Shown: one piece after another, positions 46,695-56,173 of the stretch
Numbering within the stretch: the first letter of the stretch is position 1
Layout of the letters: every line of letters begins with the position of its first letter
Assembly (NCBI RefSeq): GCF_902497855.1
Contig: NZ_CABVHU010000001.1
Location: forward strand, 938,595 to 1,002,594
Source: Pseudomonas fluorescens
GTDB lineage: Bacteria > Pseudomonadota > Gammaproteobacteria > Pseudomonadales > Pseudomonadaceae
Direction: 5' to 3'
DNA length: 64,000 nucleotides
Program-made: the position numbers and the translations under genes
Notes under the pieces: model-generated
Databases searched by the model: none
What the model saw: only the letters and a program-made list of their open reading frames with translations
Told to the model about the DNA's origin: nothing

Positions 46695-47660
46695 TTATAG
46701 CGCTGCCTTGGTCCGGGATGCCGGCAGATCGATAGGGGTGAGCACCGGCTCTGCGGAAAAGAACGCCACCAGATTGCGGCCCACCAGCTCCACGGTTCCC
46801 TGGGTTGCCTCAGGAGACAAACCGGCGACGTGCGGCGTCAGGATCACGTTGGCCAGTGCCTTGAATGCATCCGGCACATGGGGTTCGGCATCGAAGACAT
46901 CCAGTGCGGCACCGGCAATTCGTCGCTGTTCCAACGCGCTGATCAGATCCGCGGTGACGATGACACTGGCCCGGGCGATGTTGACGACGAAGCCTTTGGG
47001 GCCCAGGGCGTCGAGCACTTGTTTGTTGATCAGGTGTTTGGTGCCCAGGCCGCCGGGGGTGGCGACGATCAGAAAGTCCGACGCACGCGCCAGCTCGGTT
47101 GGCGTCGAGCAGAAGCTGTAGGGGACGTCGCTGCGATGCTGGCGGTTGTGGTAACTCACCGTCATGTCGAAGCCATGCGCCGCGCGTTTGGCAATGGCCA
47201 TGCCGACAGCGCCGAGGCCAAGGATGCCCAGGCGTTTGCCTGCCAGGGAAGGGCGCATGATTTTTGGCCATTCGCCGCGGCGCACGGCGGCATCGCAGCG
47301 GGGAATGTCGCGCACCAGTGCCAGGAGCATGGCCATGGCGTGGTCGGCGACCGATGACGCGTTGACCCCGGCGCCGTTGGTGACCGTGATGCCCCGGTCG
47401 GACGCGGCTTGCAGGTCGACCTGTTCGTAGCCGGCGCCGATCACGCAGATAATCTTGAGATTGGGCAGGGCGGCGATTTCATCGGCATACAGCCCCAAAG
47501 GACCGCGAGTCAGCACCGCATCGATCTGGCCACCGTGCCGGGTGATGGCTGCAGCACGTTCGGCGGGCGTCGGGGCCAGAATCAGGTGGAAGCCTTGATG
47601 CTCGAGAATCGGCAGGTAATCATTGATGGTTTCAACCAGTACCAGAACGGTTGCGGGCAT
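46695..47660 (-). CDS. NAD(P)-dependent 2-hydroxyacid dehydrogenase
   Basis: 321 residues. GILGLGAVGMAIAKRA cofactor motif, catalytic Arg (NIARASVI), Glu (DVFDAEP) and His (TPHVAG). Glyoxylate/hydroxypyruvate reductase-like by sequence. No clear operon partner; a stand-alone gene. Confidence 0.87.
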   Translation of the reverse strand: MPATVLVLVETINDYLPILEHQGFHLILAPTPAERAAAITRHGGQIDAVLTRGPLGLYADEIAALPNLKIICVIGAGYEQVDLQAASDRGITVTNGAGVNASSVADHAMAMLLALVRDIPRCDAAVRRGEWPKIMRPSLAGKRLGILGLGAVGMAIAKRAAHGFDMTVSYHNRQHRSDVPYSFCSTPTELARASDFLIVATPGGLGTKHLINKQVLDALGPKGFVVNIARASVIVTADLISALEQRRIAGAALDVFDAEPHVPDAFKALANVILTPHVAGLSPEATQGTVELVGRNLVAFFSAEPVLTPIDLPASRTKAAL

Positions 47661-47836
47661 TACTCTGCTCCTGTGATCGTGACGTGTCGGGCGTGAAAAA
47701 CATTTTCAGGGTGCTGATTCCCAAGCGGATTGGCAATGGTCGCCAATCGCAGAGACGGTGTTTTTTAGTCTGGACCGCTTCCTGAAAGAAGCAAACTCAT
47801 GGTTCGGGGCAGACGGAGCCGATGTCACGTCACTGG

Positions 47837-47864
47837 GCAGCACACTGCAAAGACAGTGTGCTGC
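47837..47864. terminator. Hairpin 47837-47864
   Basis: GCAGCACACTG and CAGTGTGCTGC, 11-base arms with loop CAAAGA, downstream of the secreted protein gene at 47872. No T tract. Possible terminator. Confidence 0.45.
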
Positions 47865-47871
47865 CGCAGCG

Positions 47872-48309
47872 TCACTGGGCGGTTCGCTGCTTTAGTACTC
47901 TGTCTCGTTCCGCCAGTGCAATCGCTTTGGCATCATAGGTCGGATAGAACTCGGTCTTGAAACTTCCCCATGCTGTTCTTTCAAATGCAAGATTTACTTC
48001 GATCAGGCGGGAGGCCGGGAAGCGTAATGTCACGATTTGGCCAATACCCATCACGGTGTTCCAACTGACGACCTCTACCCCCTCAGGTGGAAAGGCCTCG
48101 TAGTATCCTTGCTTTTCAAGTTGGGTCTTCAGTTCAGGCAAAGATCGTGATTGATCGTGCTTTAAAAAGACGGTCAGCATGATGGCATTGTCTGGCGTGG
48201 CAACGGCATTTTTTGCCGGGGAGGGCGTAGTGGGTTGCGCGTTGGCAACGGAGAAAGCCGAGGCGATCAGTAGCGTAGATACCAATAATGATTTCAGGGT
48301 TTTCTGCAT
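47872..48309 (-). CDS. Secreted protein of unknown function
   Basis: 145 residues from the ATG at 48309. Signal peptide (MQKTLKSLLVSTLLIASAFS to ANA), then AVATPDNAIMLTVFLKHDQS and a conserved-looking tail YPTYDAKAIALAERDRV. No known domain can be named. It resembles darcynin-like proteins (short, HDQ motif) only weakly. Slightly lower GC than its surroundings. Confidence 0.6.
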   Translation of the reverse strand: MQKTLKSLLVSTLLIASAFSVANAQPTTPSPAKNAVATPDNAIMLTVFLKHDQSRSLPELKTQLEKQGYYEAFPPEGVEVVSWNTVMGIGQIVTLRFPASRLIEVNLAFERTAWGSFKTEFYPTYDAKAIALAERDRVLKQRTAQ

Positions 48310-48410
48310 ATTGAAACTCCATGTTTTTATAGGTGACAAGATATGTTTAAGCGCCAGCGCTGCGTTGGGGTGATGAATTGAATTGTGGGTGCCGTGCAGC
48401 TTGAATGGTA

Positions 48411-48932
48411 TCAGTGGATATCGGTATCGGGCTTGATGGCGGATTTTGTAACTACTGCTCCGGTGTAGGGGGCATGAACGACATAGATGCGTACCGGCGG
48501 GTTATTCTCTTTCATGTCACGGGGCACTTCGCGAGAATAGGTGAACTCATTGGTGTTCAACGCTTCCAATCGTCTGGTGATGGCTTTGGTTGGTCCGACA
48601 TCGGGCACTAAAACGTGGGTTTTTTTATCACCCGTGACAAAAAAGTAACCGCCACCTCCATTCTTGTATTTTGATTCTCCCGTGTCGGTGTAAAAGAACT
48701 CATAGCGATTGCGTTCGGGGTCCCATGTCGATATTCCGACCACCCCGGGATAATTCTCTTTTACATCCGTTTGTGGATCGCCCTCTATATAGACCTTGGT
48801 GGTCAGCCACCGAGGAGAGGAGGCCATGTCCCGAATATCGGCAGTGGCAGGGGCTTGTTGCGCGAAGCTGCCGAGGGGGCACAACAATGCTGCGGCAAGC
48901 AGGAGTGTAGACGTAATATTATTTTTTTGCAT
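48411..48932 (-). CDS. DUF4822 secreted protein
   Basis: 173 residues, signal peptide (to FAQ), then SSPRWLTTKVYIEG, YPGVVGISTWDPERNRYEFFYTDTGESKY and FVTGDKKTHVLVPD, as in DUF4822. Unknown function. It is beside another secreted protein in the same direction, with about 100 bases between. Confidence 0.7.
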   Translation of the reverse strand: MQKNNITSTLLLAAALLCPLGSFAQQAPATADIRDMASSPRWLTTKVYIEGDPQTDVKENYPGVVGISTWDPERNRYEFFYTDTGESKYKNGGGGYFFVTGDKKTHVLVPDVGPTKAITRRLEALNTNEFTYSREVPRDMKENNPPVRIYVVHAPYTGAVVTKSAIKPDTDIH

Positions 48933-49193
48933 ACGGATAACTCCATGGTTGATGGGGGAGTCGCGTTATTGATCATTTAGATTCAATGCGTGAAAAATAT
49001 AAGCTGGAAAGGTGGGTTGTTCAATGGCGGGTAGTTGCTTGTAACAATTCAGACTTCTAGTATTTAAGAAACAGTTTGTCGTACTTGTTTGTCGATGTGT
49101 TGTCTGTAGGAGTTTTCCTACGTGTAAATATTGCAAGAGCAGTATCGTTTTTTTCAGTGACCACTCCTAACAGCTAAAACAGGCATGCGCAGA

Positions 49194-49577
49194 TCAGATG
49201 GCGTACTGGGCAACTCCGTTGCCGAACGACCAGTTCTCTTTTTTCACTTCTACCAGATTGATGAACACATCTTCCAGTCGAACCGACAGTTGCGCATGCA
49301 AACTGTCCACGATGGTTTTATAGAGCAGCTTTTTCTGTTCGACGGTGCGACCTTCGCTCAGCGTGATTTGAATTACCACCAGGTTGTCGGTGCGGTTAAT
49401 GCCCAGGTATCCGGGATCGAAGATGAAATGATGTTCATCGTGCTCGGCCAGAATCTGGAAATTATCGTTCTCCGGCACGCCAATGGCGCTGTGCATGGCG
49501 GCGTAGATCAATTGCCCGACACGTTTGGCGTAACCGGGGTCCTGATGCTTCCTGATGTCGACGCGAACGAGTGGCAT
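49194..49577 (-). CDS. Tautomerase family protein
   Basis: 127 residues from the ATG at 49577, which gives the Pro-2 start MPLVRVDIRK, the catalytic residue of the 4-oxalocrotonate tautomerase fold. ILAEHDEHHFIFDPGYLG and RTDNLVVIQITLSEGR follow. The frame extends to 49625 but that would bury Pro-2. The substrate is unknown. Confidence 0.75.
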   Translation of the reverse strand: MPLVRVDIRKHQDPGYAKRVGQLIYAAMHSAIGVPENDNFQILAEHDEHHFIFDPGYLGINRTDNLVVIQITLSEGRTVEQKKLLYKTIVDSLHAQLSVRLEDVFINLVEVKKENWSFGNGVAQYAI

Positions 49578-49879
49578 GGCGTGACTCCGCATTGAGTGCT
49601 GCCGGACGGCAGCGGAATTGAACATACATCAGGTTGAAACCCTGGCGAATGGATAGTTTAGACAATCTATTTTATTCGCAGGCAAGGGCACCACCGATCC
49701 CACAGGGGGCAACTTCGCCTGATTGACCGATCCGCACCACCGCTCCTCAGCTAAGTCTTTGCTTCTGTTCATTAATCCCGGACAATCGCGCCCCTGTTTC
49801 GGTCAGGGCGCTGCCTGTCGGTTTTTTCCGACTCGTCCTGACCGGGTAGCAAATGACCGGAATGCGGAGATCCCACCGG

Positions 49880-51160
49880 ATGAATGATCAGGCCAATAGC
49901 GTCGACGAACGCTATGTAGCGGCGACACCAGCAAGCCTTACCCGCTGGAATCGCCATGACACCACCTGGATGCTGGGCCTGTTTGGCACGGCCATCGGGG
50001 CTGGCACACTGTTTTTGCCGATCAATGCAGGGCTGGGCGGCTTCTGGCCGTTGCTGATCCTTGCAGTGTTGGCGTTCCCGATGACGTTTTACGCACACCG
50101 CGGCCTGACCCGCTTCGTGCTGTCCGGACGCGAAGGCGCAGACATCACCGAAGTGGTGGAAGAGCACTTCGGGATCAAGGCCGGCGCGCTGATCACCTTG
50201 CTCTACTTTTTTGCGATCTTCCCGATCCTGCTGATCTACAGTGTGGCCCTGACCAACACCGTGGGCAGTTTCCTCGAGCATCAACTGCACATCATGCCGC
50301 CACCGCGCGCCGTATTGTCGTTGGTGCTGATCCTTGGCCTGCTGGCCGTGGTGCGTTGCGGCGAGCAAGTGATCATCAAGGCCATGAGCCTGATGGTCTA
50401 TCCGTTCATCGTGGCGCTGCTGTTTCTCGCGGTGTTCCTGATTCCGCACTGGAACGGCGGCATCCTGGCCACCGCGTCCACGCTGCCTGAACCCTCGGCG
50501 TTGTTGCACACCTTGTGGCTGGCGATTCCGGTGATGGTGTTTTCGTTCAACCACTCGCCGATCATCTCGGCGTTTGCGGTGGACCAGAAACGTCGTTACG
50601 GCGATCACGCCCAGGAGCGCAGTTCGCAGATACTGTCCCGGGCCCACGCCTTGATGGTGGTGATGGTGCTGTTTTTCGTGTTCAGCTGCGTGCTGACCCT
50701 GTCGCCGGCGCAACTGGCCGAGGCCAAGGCGCAGAACCTGTCGATCCTGTCCTACCTGGCTAACCACTTCAGCAATCCGACCATCGCCTTTGCGGCGCCG
50801 TTGATTGCCTTCGTGGCGATTTCCAAGTCGTTCCTCGGCCACTACATTGGTGCCAGCGAAGGTCTTAAAGGACTGATCGTGAAAAGCGGCAAGCGTCCGG
50901 CGCCGAAGACGCTGGACCGTATGACGGCGGCGTTCATGCTGGTGGTCTGCTGGATTGTTGCCACGCTGAACCCGAGCATCCTGGGGATGATTGAAACCCT
51001 GGGTGGTCCGGTCATCGCAGCGATTTTGTTCCTGATGCCGATGTATGCGATTCGCAAAGTGCCGGCCATGGCGCGTTATCGCGGGCAGGCTTCCAATGTC
51101 TTCGTGACGGCGGTGGGCCTGGTGGCGATTTCGGCGTTGATCTACTCGCTGACTGCCTGA
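49880..51160 (+). CDS. Amino-acid permease, HAAAP/SdaC-like
   Basis: 426 residues, 11 membrane segments. GLFGTAIGAGTLFLPINAG and NHSPIISAF are typical of hydroxy/aromatic amino acid permeases, close to serine transporter SdaC. Start MNDQ at 49880 (GGAG upstream); earlier ATGs at 49853 and 49862 are less likely. The gap 49578-49879 holds only this promoter region; no other gene is seen. Confidence 0.82.
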   Translation: MNDQANSVDERYVAATPASLTRWNRHDTTWMLGLFGTAIGAGTLFLPINAGLGGFWPLLILAVLAFPMTFYAHRGLTRFVLSGREGADITEVVEEHFGIKAGALITLLYFFAIFPILLIYSVALTNTVGSFLEHQLHIMPPPRAVLSLVLILGLLAVVRCGEQVIIKAMSLMVYPFIVALLFLAVFLIPHWNGGILATASTLPEPSALLHTLWLAIPVMVFSFNHSPIISAFAVDQKRRYGDHAQERSSQILSRAHALMVVMVLFFVFSCVLTLSPAQLAEAKAQNLSILSYLANHFSNPTIAFAAPLIAFVAISKSFLGHYIGASEGLKGLIVKSGKRPAPKTLDRMTAAFMLVVCWIVATLNPSILGMIETLGGPVIAAILFLMPMYAIRKVPAMARYRGQASNVFVTAVGLVAISALIYSLTA

Positions 51161-51188
51161 GTTTAAATCACCACTGATGTTGCTGTCT

Positions 51189-51302
51189 GATCGTTCCCAC
51201 GCTCCGCGTGGGAACGCCTCAAGGGACGCTCCGCGTTCCAGCTCTCGAAAGGGACGCGGAGCGTCCCGGGCTGCATTCCCACTCAGAGCGTGGGAACGAT
51301 CG
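51189..51302. repeat. Intergenic inverted repeat (GATCGTTCCCACGC type)
   Basis: Fourth copy of the element, with both outer palindromes (GTTCCCACGCTCCGCGTGGGAA first), between the permease and the acnB terminator. Confidence 0.8.
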
Positions 51303-51336
51303 GTGAAAGCAGTGAGTCCCACATTTGCCCAGGCAT

Positions 51337-51376
51337 AAAAAAACGCCGCTCATCTCACGATGGGCGGCGTTTTTTT
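51337..51376. terminator. Rho-independent terminator of acnB
   Basis: CGCCGCTCATC-TCAC-GATGGGCGGCG with T runs on both strands, just after the acnB stop. Usable in both directions. Confidence 0.85.
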
Positions 51377-51390
51377 ATTGCGTTGCAGCG

Positions 51391-53991
51391 TTAGGCTTGA
51401 ACGACCGGGATGTTGGCGTTCGCAGCAGCCTCACGGAACTCGGCGATCTGGTCGAAGGACAGGTAGCGGTAGACATCGGCCGCCATGCTGTCGATCTTGC
51501 CCGCGTATTCCATGTACTCCTCGACGGTCGGCAGGCGACCCAGGATGGACGCAACGGACGCCAACTCGGCCGAAGCCAGGTAAACGTTCGCGCCGTCACC
51601 CAGGCGGTTCGGGAAGTTACGGGTCGAAGTAGACACAACAGTCGAATTCGGCTCTACGCGTGCCTGGTTACCCATGCACAGCGAGCAACCCGGCATTTCC
51701 ATGCGTGCGCCAGCCTTGCCGTAGATGCCGTAGTAGCCTTCTTCGGTCAACTGGTGAGCGTCCATCTTGGTCGGCGGCGACAGCCACAGACGGGTTGGCA
51801 GCTGACCCTTGACCTGTTCCAGCAACTTGCCGGCCGCGCGGAAGTGACCGATGTTGGTCATGCACGAACCGATGAACACTTCGTCGATCTTCTCGCCAGC
51901 AACGCTGGACAGCAGACGGGCGTCGTCCGGATCGTTCGGCGCGCAGAGCACAGGCTCCTTGATGTCGGCCAGGTCGATTTCGATGACTTCAGCGTATTCG
52001 GCGTCAGCGTCGGCAACCATCAACTCAGGGTTGGCGATCCAGGCTTCCATCGCTTGAGCACGACGTTCCAGAGTACGTGCATCGCCGTAGCCTTCGCCGA
52101 TCATCCAGCGCAGCAGGGTGATGTTGGAGCTCAGGTACTCGGTGATCGACTCTTTCGACAGCTTGATGGTGCAACCGGCAGCCGAACGTTCGGCCGAGGC
52201 GTCGGACAGCTCGAAAGCCTGCTCGATGCTCAGGTTGTCCAGGCCTTCGATTTCCAGAATGCGGCCGGAGAAGGCGTTCTTCTTGCCTTTCTTCTCGACG
52301 GTCAGCAGGCCAGCCTGAATCGCGAAGTAAGGAATGGCGTGAACCAGGTCACGCAGGGTAACGCCCGGTTGCATCTTGCCTTTGAAGCGCACCAGGATCG
52401 ATTCCGGCATGTCCAGCGGCATCACGCCGGTGGCAGCAGCGAACGCAACCAGGCCCGAACCGGCCGGGAACGAAATGCCCATCGGGAAACGGGTGTGGGA
52501 GTCACCACCGGTGCCAACGGTGTCCGGCAGCAGCATGCGGTTCAGCCAGCTGTGGATGATGCCGTCGCCCGGACGCAGGGAAACGCCGCCGCGGGTCATC
52601 ATGAAGTCTGGCAGGGTGTGGTGGGTGGTCACGTCGATCGGCTTTGGATAAGCCGCGGTGTGGCAGAACGACTGCATCACCAGGTCGGCGGAGAAGCCCA
52701 GGCACGCCAGGTCTTTCAGTTCGTCGCGGGTCATCGGACCGGTGGTGTCCTGGGAACCGACGGTGGTCATCTTCGGTTCGCAGTAGGTGCCTGGACGCAC
52801 ACCGGCTACGCCGCACGCCTTGCCGACCATTTTCTGCGCCAGGGTGAAACCCTTGGTGCTTTCGATCGGGGCATCCGGCTTCTTGAACAGGTCGAACGCT
52901 GGCAGGCCCAGTTCGGCGCGAGCCTTGTCGGTCAGGCCACGGCCGATGATCAGCGGAATACGGCCGCCGGCACGGACTTCGTCCAACAGCACCGGGGTCT
53001 TCATTTCGAAGGTGGTCAGGACTTCGTCAGTGCCGTGCTTGCAGACTTTGCCAGCATGCGGGTACAGGTCGATGACATCGCCCATGTTCATGTTGGTGAC
53101 GTCGAATTCGATCGGCAGGGCGCCGGCATCTTCCATGGTGTTGTAGAAGATCGGAGCGATCTTGCTGCCGAAGCAGAAGCCGCCGGCACGCTTGTTCGGC
53201 ACGTAGGGAACGTCGTCGCCGAAGAACCACAGCACCGAGTTGGTGGCGGATTTACGCGAAGAACCGGTACCGACCACGTCGCCAACGTAGGCGATCGGGA
53301 AGCCGGAGTTGCGCATTTCTTCGATCTGCTTCATCGGGCCGATGGAGCCTTGTACGTCCGGCACGATGCCGTCGCGGGCCATTTTCAGCATGGCCAGGGC
53401 GTGCAGCGGGATGTCCGGGCGGGACCAGGCATCAGGAGCAGGAGACAGGTCGTCGGTATTGGTTTCGCCGGTGACCTTGAATACGCGCAGGCTGATCTTG
53501 TCGGCCAGCACAGGGCGGTTCTTGAACCACTCGCCGTCGGCCCAGGATTGCAGAACGCCTTTGGCGTGAACGTTGCCGTTCTTGGCTCTTTCGGCAACAT
53601 CGTGGAATGCATCGAACATCAGCAGGGTGTGCTTGAGTTCTTCGGCCGCCACTGGCGCCAGTTCGGCGTCGTCCAGCAGGTTGACCAGGGTCACGATGTT
53701 GTAGCCGCCCTGCATGGTGCCGAGCAGTTCAACAGCGCGCTTCTTGTCGATCAGAGGGGAGGTGGCTTCGCCTTTGGCCAGGGCGGAGAGGAAACCGGCC
53801 TTGACATAGGCCGCTTCGTCCACGCCAGGCGGAACGCGATTGGTGATCAGGTCAACGAGGAAAGCTTCTTCGCCAGCCGGGGGATTCTTCAGCAGCTCGA
53901 CCAGGCCTGCAGTTTGTTCGGCGTTAAGCGGCTGGGGAACGATACCCAGTGCTGCGCGCTCTTCGATATGTTTGCGGTAGGCTTCAAGCAC
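51391..53991 (-). CDS. acnB: Aconitate hydratase B (2-methylisocitrate dehydratase)
   Basis: 866 residues from a GTG at 53991: reading [18 protein letters not shown], matching the AcnB N-terminus; GAGG lies nine bases upstream. A longer frame to 54039 is not supported. HEAT-like N-terminus, then the Fe-S cysteines in FIGSCMTN and CSLCMGNQ, and SRKSATNS in the C-terminal domain. It interconverts citrate and isocitrate and, in the methylcitrate cycle, also 2-methylisocitrate. Confidence 0.95.
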   Translation of the reverse strand: MLEAYRKHIEERAALGIVPQPLNAEQTAGLVELLKNPPAGEEAFLVDLITNRVPPGVDEAAYVKAGFLSALAKGEATSPLIDKKRAVELLGTMQGGYNIVTLVNLLDDAELAPVAAEELKHTLLMFDAFHDVAERAKNGNVHAKGVLQSWADGEWFKNRPVLADKISLRVFKVTGETNTDDLSPAPDAWSRPDIPLHALAMLKMARDGIVPDVQGSIGPMKQIEEMRNSGFPIAYVGDVVGTGSSRKSATNSVLWFFGDDVPYVPNKRAGGFCFGSKIAPIFYNTMEDAGALPIEFDVTNMNMGDVIDLYPHAGKVCKHGTDEVLTTFEMKTPVLLDEVRAGGRIPLIIGRGLTDKARAELGLPAFDLFKKPDAPIESTKGFTLAQKMVGKACGVAGVRPGTYCEPKMTTVGSQDTTGPMTRDELKDLACLGFSADLVMQSFCHTAAYPKPIDVTTHHTLPDFMMTRGGVSLRPGDGIIHSWLNRMLLPDTVGTGGDSHTRFPMGISFPAGSGLVAFAAATGVMPLDMPESILVRFKGKMQPGVTLRDLVHAIPYFAIQAGLLTVEKKGKKNAFSGRILEIEGLDNLSIEQAFELSDASAERSAAGCTIKLSKESITEYLSSNITLLRWMIGEGYGDARTLERRAQAMEAWIANPELMVADADAEYAEVIEIDLADIKEPVLCAPNDPDDARLLSSVAGEKIDEVFIGSCMTNIGHFRAAGKLLEQVKGQLPTRLWLSPPTKMDAHQLTEEGYYGIYGKAGARMEMPGCSLCMGNQARVEPNSTVVSTSTRNFPNRLGDGANVYLASAELASVASILGRLPTVEEYMEYAGKIDSMAADVYRYLSFDQIAEFREAAANANIPVVQA

Positions 53992-54111
53992 AGTTATTAC
54001 CCTCATCAGTGGTCCCATCTGGGTGTCCGGGACGCTCATCCCGAAATTGCCGTACTCATGCGCTGCGTGGCGTTGTGGGCCACTTAGCCAGAATTACCGA
54101 CAATTCCTTAC

Positions 54112-54252
54112 AGAAGCTGCTTTCAAAGTTTTACGCCTGCAGAACGGGAGCTGATGAGGGTTGGCGTTGGGCTTTTCCCCGCTGGAAAAACCCTTCGCCA
54201 ACACCGCTCTGAAGGAACGACTGTGCTCGTGACGCTTTGAAAACAGCTTCTA
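54112..54252. ncRNA. Structured region upstream of acnB, possible leader or small RNA
   Basis: Outer arms AGAAGCTGCTTTCAAAG and CTTTGAAAACAGCTTC enclose an inner hairpin GTTGGCG-TT-GGGCTTTTCC / GGAAAAACCC-TT-CGCCAAC (54160-54202). Because both are inverted repeats the strand is ambiguous. It lies 120-260 bases upstream of acnB. It could be a 5' leader or a free-standing small RNA. Confidence 0.4.
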
Positions 54253-54313
54253 ACGGACATTGGCGCCTTAAAAGGCTGGCTGATTCTACGGGAAAAAAAA
54301 ATTAAAGGTAAGT

Positions 54314-54473
54314 GAGGGTCTATTGGACTTTGGTGGCGAGGCGCGTTGTGGGCCTACGTGTGCGAGGCAAGGCGCGGGATGCTGCTAATGGTTGTTCCCT
54401 TGGCAAATCCCGCAACGCAGCCTCGGGCACGTAGGCGCGCAACGCGGCCGTCACTAAAGTCCAATAGACCCTC
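54314..54473. repeat. 160-bp inverted-repeat element
   Basis: GAGGGTCTATTGGACTTT at 54314 returns as AAAGTCCAATAGACCCTC ending at 54473, and the arms stay alike for about 57 bases (GCGCGTTG, GCCTACGTG, GAGGC). The inside has a further GCGGGAT/ATCCCGC pair. Looks like a small non-coding mobile or MITE-like element. No flanking target duplication was seen. Confidence 0.5.
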
Positions 54474-54555
54474 CGCCCTGAATTTTGAGGGGTGATGAAT
54501 GTTAGACAAAGGGCTAACATGCCCACCTGTTCTGCTTTCCCGTGCTCTCCTGACT

Positions 54556-55026
54556 ATGCCCAATCAGACCATCAAGACCCCCTGCGTCGGCCTTTGCTCC
54601 ACTGTTTACGGTGATCTGGTGTGCCGTGGCTGCAAGCGATTCCACCATGAAGTGATCAACTGGAATGGTTACAACGAGGAAGAAAAACGCGCCGTGTGGC
54701 TGCGGCTCGAGCAATTGCTGTCCCAGGTGATGGCCAGCAAGCTGGAGATTTTCGATCCCCAGCGCCTGCGATGGCAGCTGGAGCAGCGCAAGATCCGTTT
54801 TGTGCCGCATCAGTCGCAATATTGCTGGGCTTATCAGTTGATCGCCCGTGGCGCGCGGGTGATCAACAATCTGGAAGCCTACGGGATGGTGTTGATGCCG
54901 GAGTTTCGCGACTGGAACCTGCCGGAACTGCGTGATGCCATTGATCGGGAGTTCTTTTTGCTTTCGGAGGCGCATTACCAGCGCTACATTGCACCGGGTT
55001 TTCTCAGGGATGCGTTTGGCGGGTAA
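54556..55026 (+). CDS. DUF1289 protein
   Basis: 156 residues from the ATG at 54556. The DUF1289 motif TPCVGLCSTVYGDLVCRGCKRF with four Cys and WNGYNEEEKRAVW is at the N-terminus, and a longer C-terminal part with QYCWAYQLIARGARV follows. Probably binds a metal or cluster. In P. aeruginosa a similar gene lies beside acnB, so gene order is conserved. Unknown function. Confidence 0.78.
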   Translation: MPNQTIKTPCVGLCSTVYGDLVCRGCKRFHHEVINWNGYNEEEKRAVWLRLEQLLSQVMASKLEIFDPQRLRWQLEQRKIRFVPHQSQYCWAYQLIARGARVINNLEAYGMVLMPEFRDWNLPELRDAIDREFFLLSEAHYQRYIAPGFLRDAFGG

Positions 55027-55036
55027 ATCTTAAAAG

Positions 55037-55128
55037 CTTCGCTGGCAAGCCAGCTCCTACAGGGATCTGTGTCGCTCGCAAATCCCTGTAGGAGCTGGCT
55101 TGTCGGATCGCCGCATCGCAGCGAAGGC
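55037..55128. repeat. REP pair, variant
   Basis: TCGCTGGCAAGCCAGCTCCTAC and TGTAGGAGCTGGCTTGTCGG with GATCGCCGCATCGCAGCGAAGG, between convergent DUF1289 and usp genes. Confidence 0.75.
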
Positions 55129-55150
55129 GGTCTAACCAGCAGCGCAAGCC

Positions 55151-56014
55151 TCAATGCTGGGTCACAATCTCCTCCAGATGATCCATGATCGTATCCGGCT
55201 TCAATACCAGCACGTCACTCTCCACCGCATCCAGCACCACTTCCGCCGTATTCCCGATCAAAGCCCCGGATAACCCGGACCGCGCAACCGTGCCGATCAC
55301 CGTCACCGACGCACCCAGCTTGTGCACCGTATACGGAATCAACACATCCGCCGGGCCTTCGGCGATGTGCAGGTGCTCGTCATCGATGTCGAACTCGGCC
55401 TGGAAGGCCTTGCACTGCTCGCGATAGCGCGCCTCGATGGTTTCGCTGAGTTGCAACGTCGGGTCGGCCGCCGACAGCATCGGCGACGGATGGGCACTGA
55501 CCACATGCAAATGGGCTTTGGCCAGGCTGGCGATGTCATAACCGTGATCGACGATGCTGGCGTGCAAGGTGCGGTGTTCGCCATCGGTATTGCCGACGTC
55601 GATCGCCGCCAGAATGACCCCGCCGGTCCAGGGTTTCGAGGTTTTGACCAGCAGCACCGGGGTTGGACAGTAGCGCAGCAGTTTCCAGTCTGCGGGGGTC
55701 AGCAGGGCCTTTTTCAACGGGCTGTCGGGGTAATGCTGTTTGATCACCAGCCCGCAACCTTCCGCCTGCTGCACGTCGACGATGGTTTCATGCAGGCTTT
55801 CATTCCAGGCCTGCTCGGTGGTGACGCTGAAACCGTCCTCCAGCAGGGCGGCCTTGAGTACGCCCAGCATGGCGCTGTGGTCATGCTTGCGGTCACAGAC
55901 CAACAGGTGCAGATGGGCCTGGGTCACACCGGCAATCAATTTGGCCCGCTTGAGCGCCAGGCTTTCCGAGTGTTCGGGTTCGAGGACCACCAGGATGCTG
56001 CGGATGGCTTGCAT
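55151..56014 (-). CDS. Universal stress protein, two-domain (UspE-like)
   Basis: 287 residues from the ATG at 56014. Two tandem Usp domains: N-terminal IRSILVVLEPEHSESL and C-terminal VILAAIDVGNT. The second domain ends with VIGTVARSGLSGALIGNTAEVVLDAVESDVLVLKP, the G-2x-G-9x-G-S/N-type ATP-binding motif. A perfect ANR/FNR box lies 70 bases upstream, so low oxygen likely induces it. Confidence 0.88.
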   Translation of the reverse strand: MQAIRSILVVLEPEHSESLALKRAKLIAGVTQAHLHLLVCDRKHDHSAMLGVLKAALLEDGFSVTTEQAWNESLHETIVDVQQAEGCGLVIKQHYPDSPLKKALLTPADWKLLRYCPTPVLLVKTSKPWTGGVILAAIDVGNTDGEHRTLHASIVDHGYDIASLAKAHLHVVSAHPSPMLSAADPTLQLSETIEARYREQCKAFQAEFDIDDEHLHIAEGPADVLIPYTVHKLGASVTVIGTVARSGLSGALIGNTAEVVLDAVESDVLVLKPDTIMDHLEEIVTQH

Positions 56015-56083
56015 GATCGGGATCTCCAGGAAGGTAAAAATACTGCGTTGGACAACTATAGTTGCTGGCCGGGCATTCGGGAC

Positions 56084-56097
56084 TTGATGCATATCAA
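56084..56097. promoter_or_regulatory. ANR/FNR box upstream of usp
   Basis: TTGATGCATATCAA matches the consensus TTGAT-N4-ATCAA exactly. It lies 70 bases upstream of the usp start, in the divergent gap with miaE. Confidence 0.8.
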
Positions 56098-56173
56098 CGG
56101 TCGCGGCTGGTGGTCTGCCGGCAGGCCGGTATAATCGGCGCCCTTCGTTTTGAACCTCTTATCCGTGAGCCCC

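Noticed and set aside
51325..54087. 920-residue plus-strand ORF opposite acnB
   Set aside because: acnB on the other strand is unambiguous; the ORF is a codon-structure shadow.
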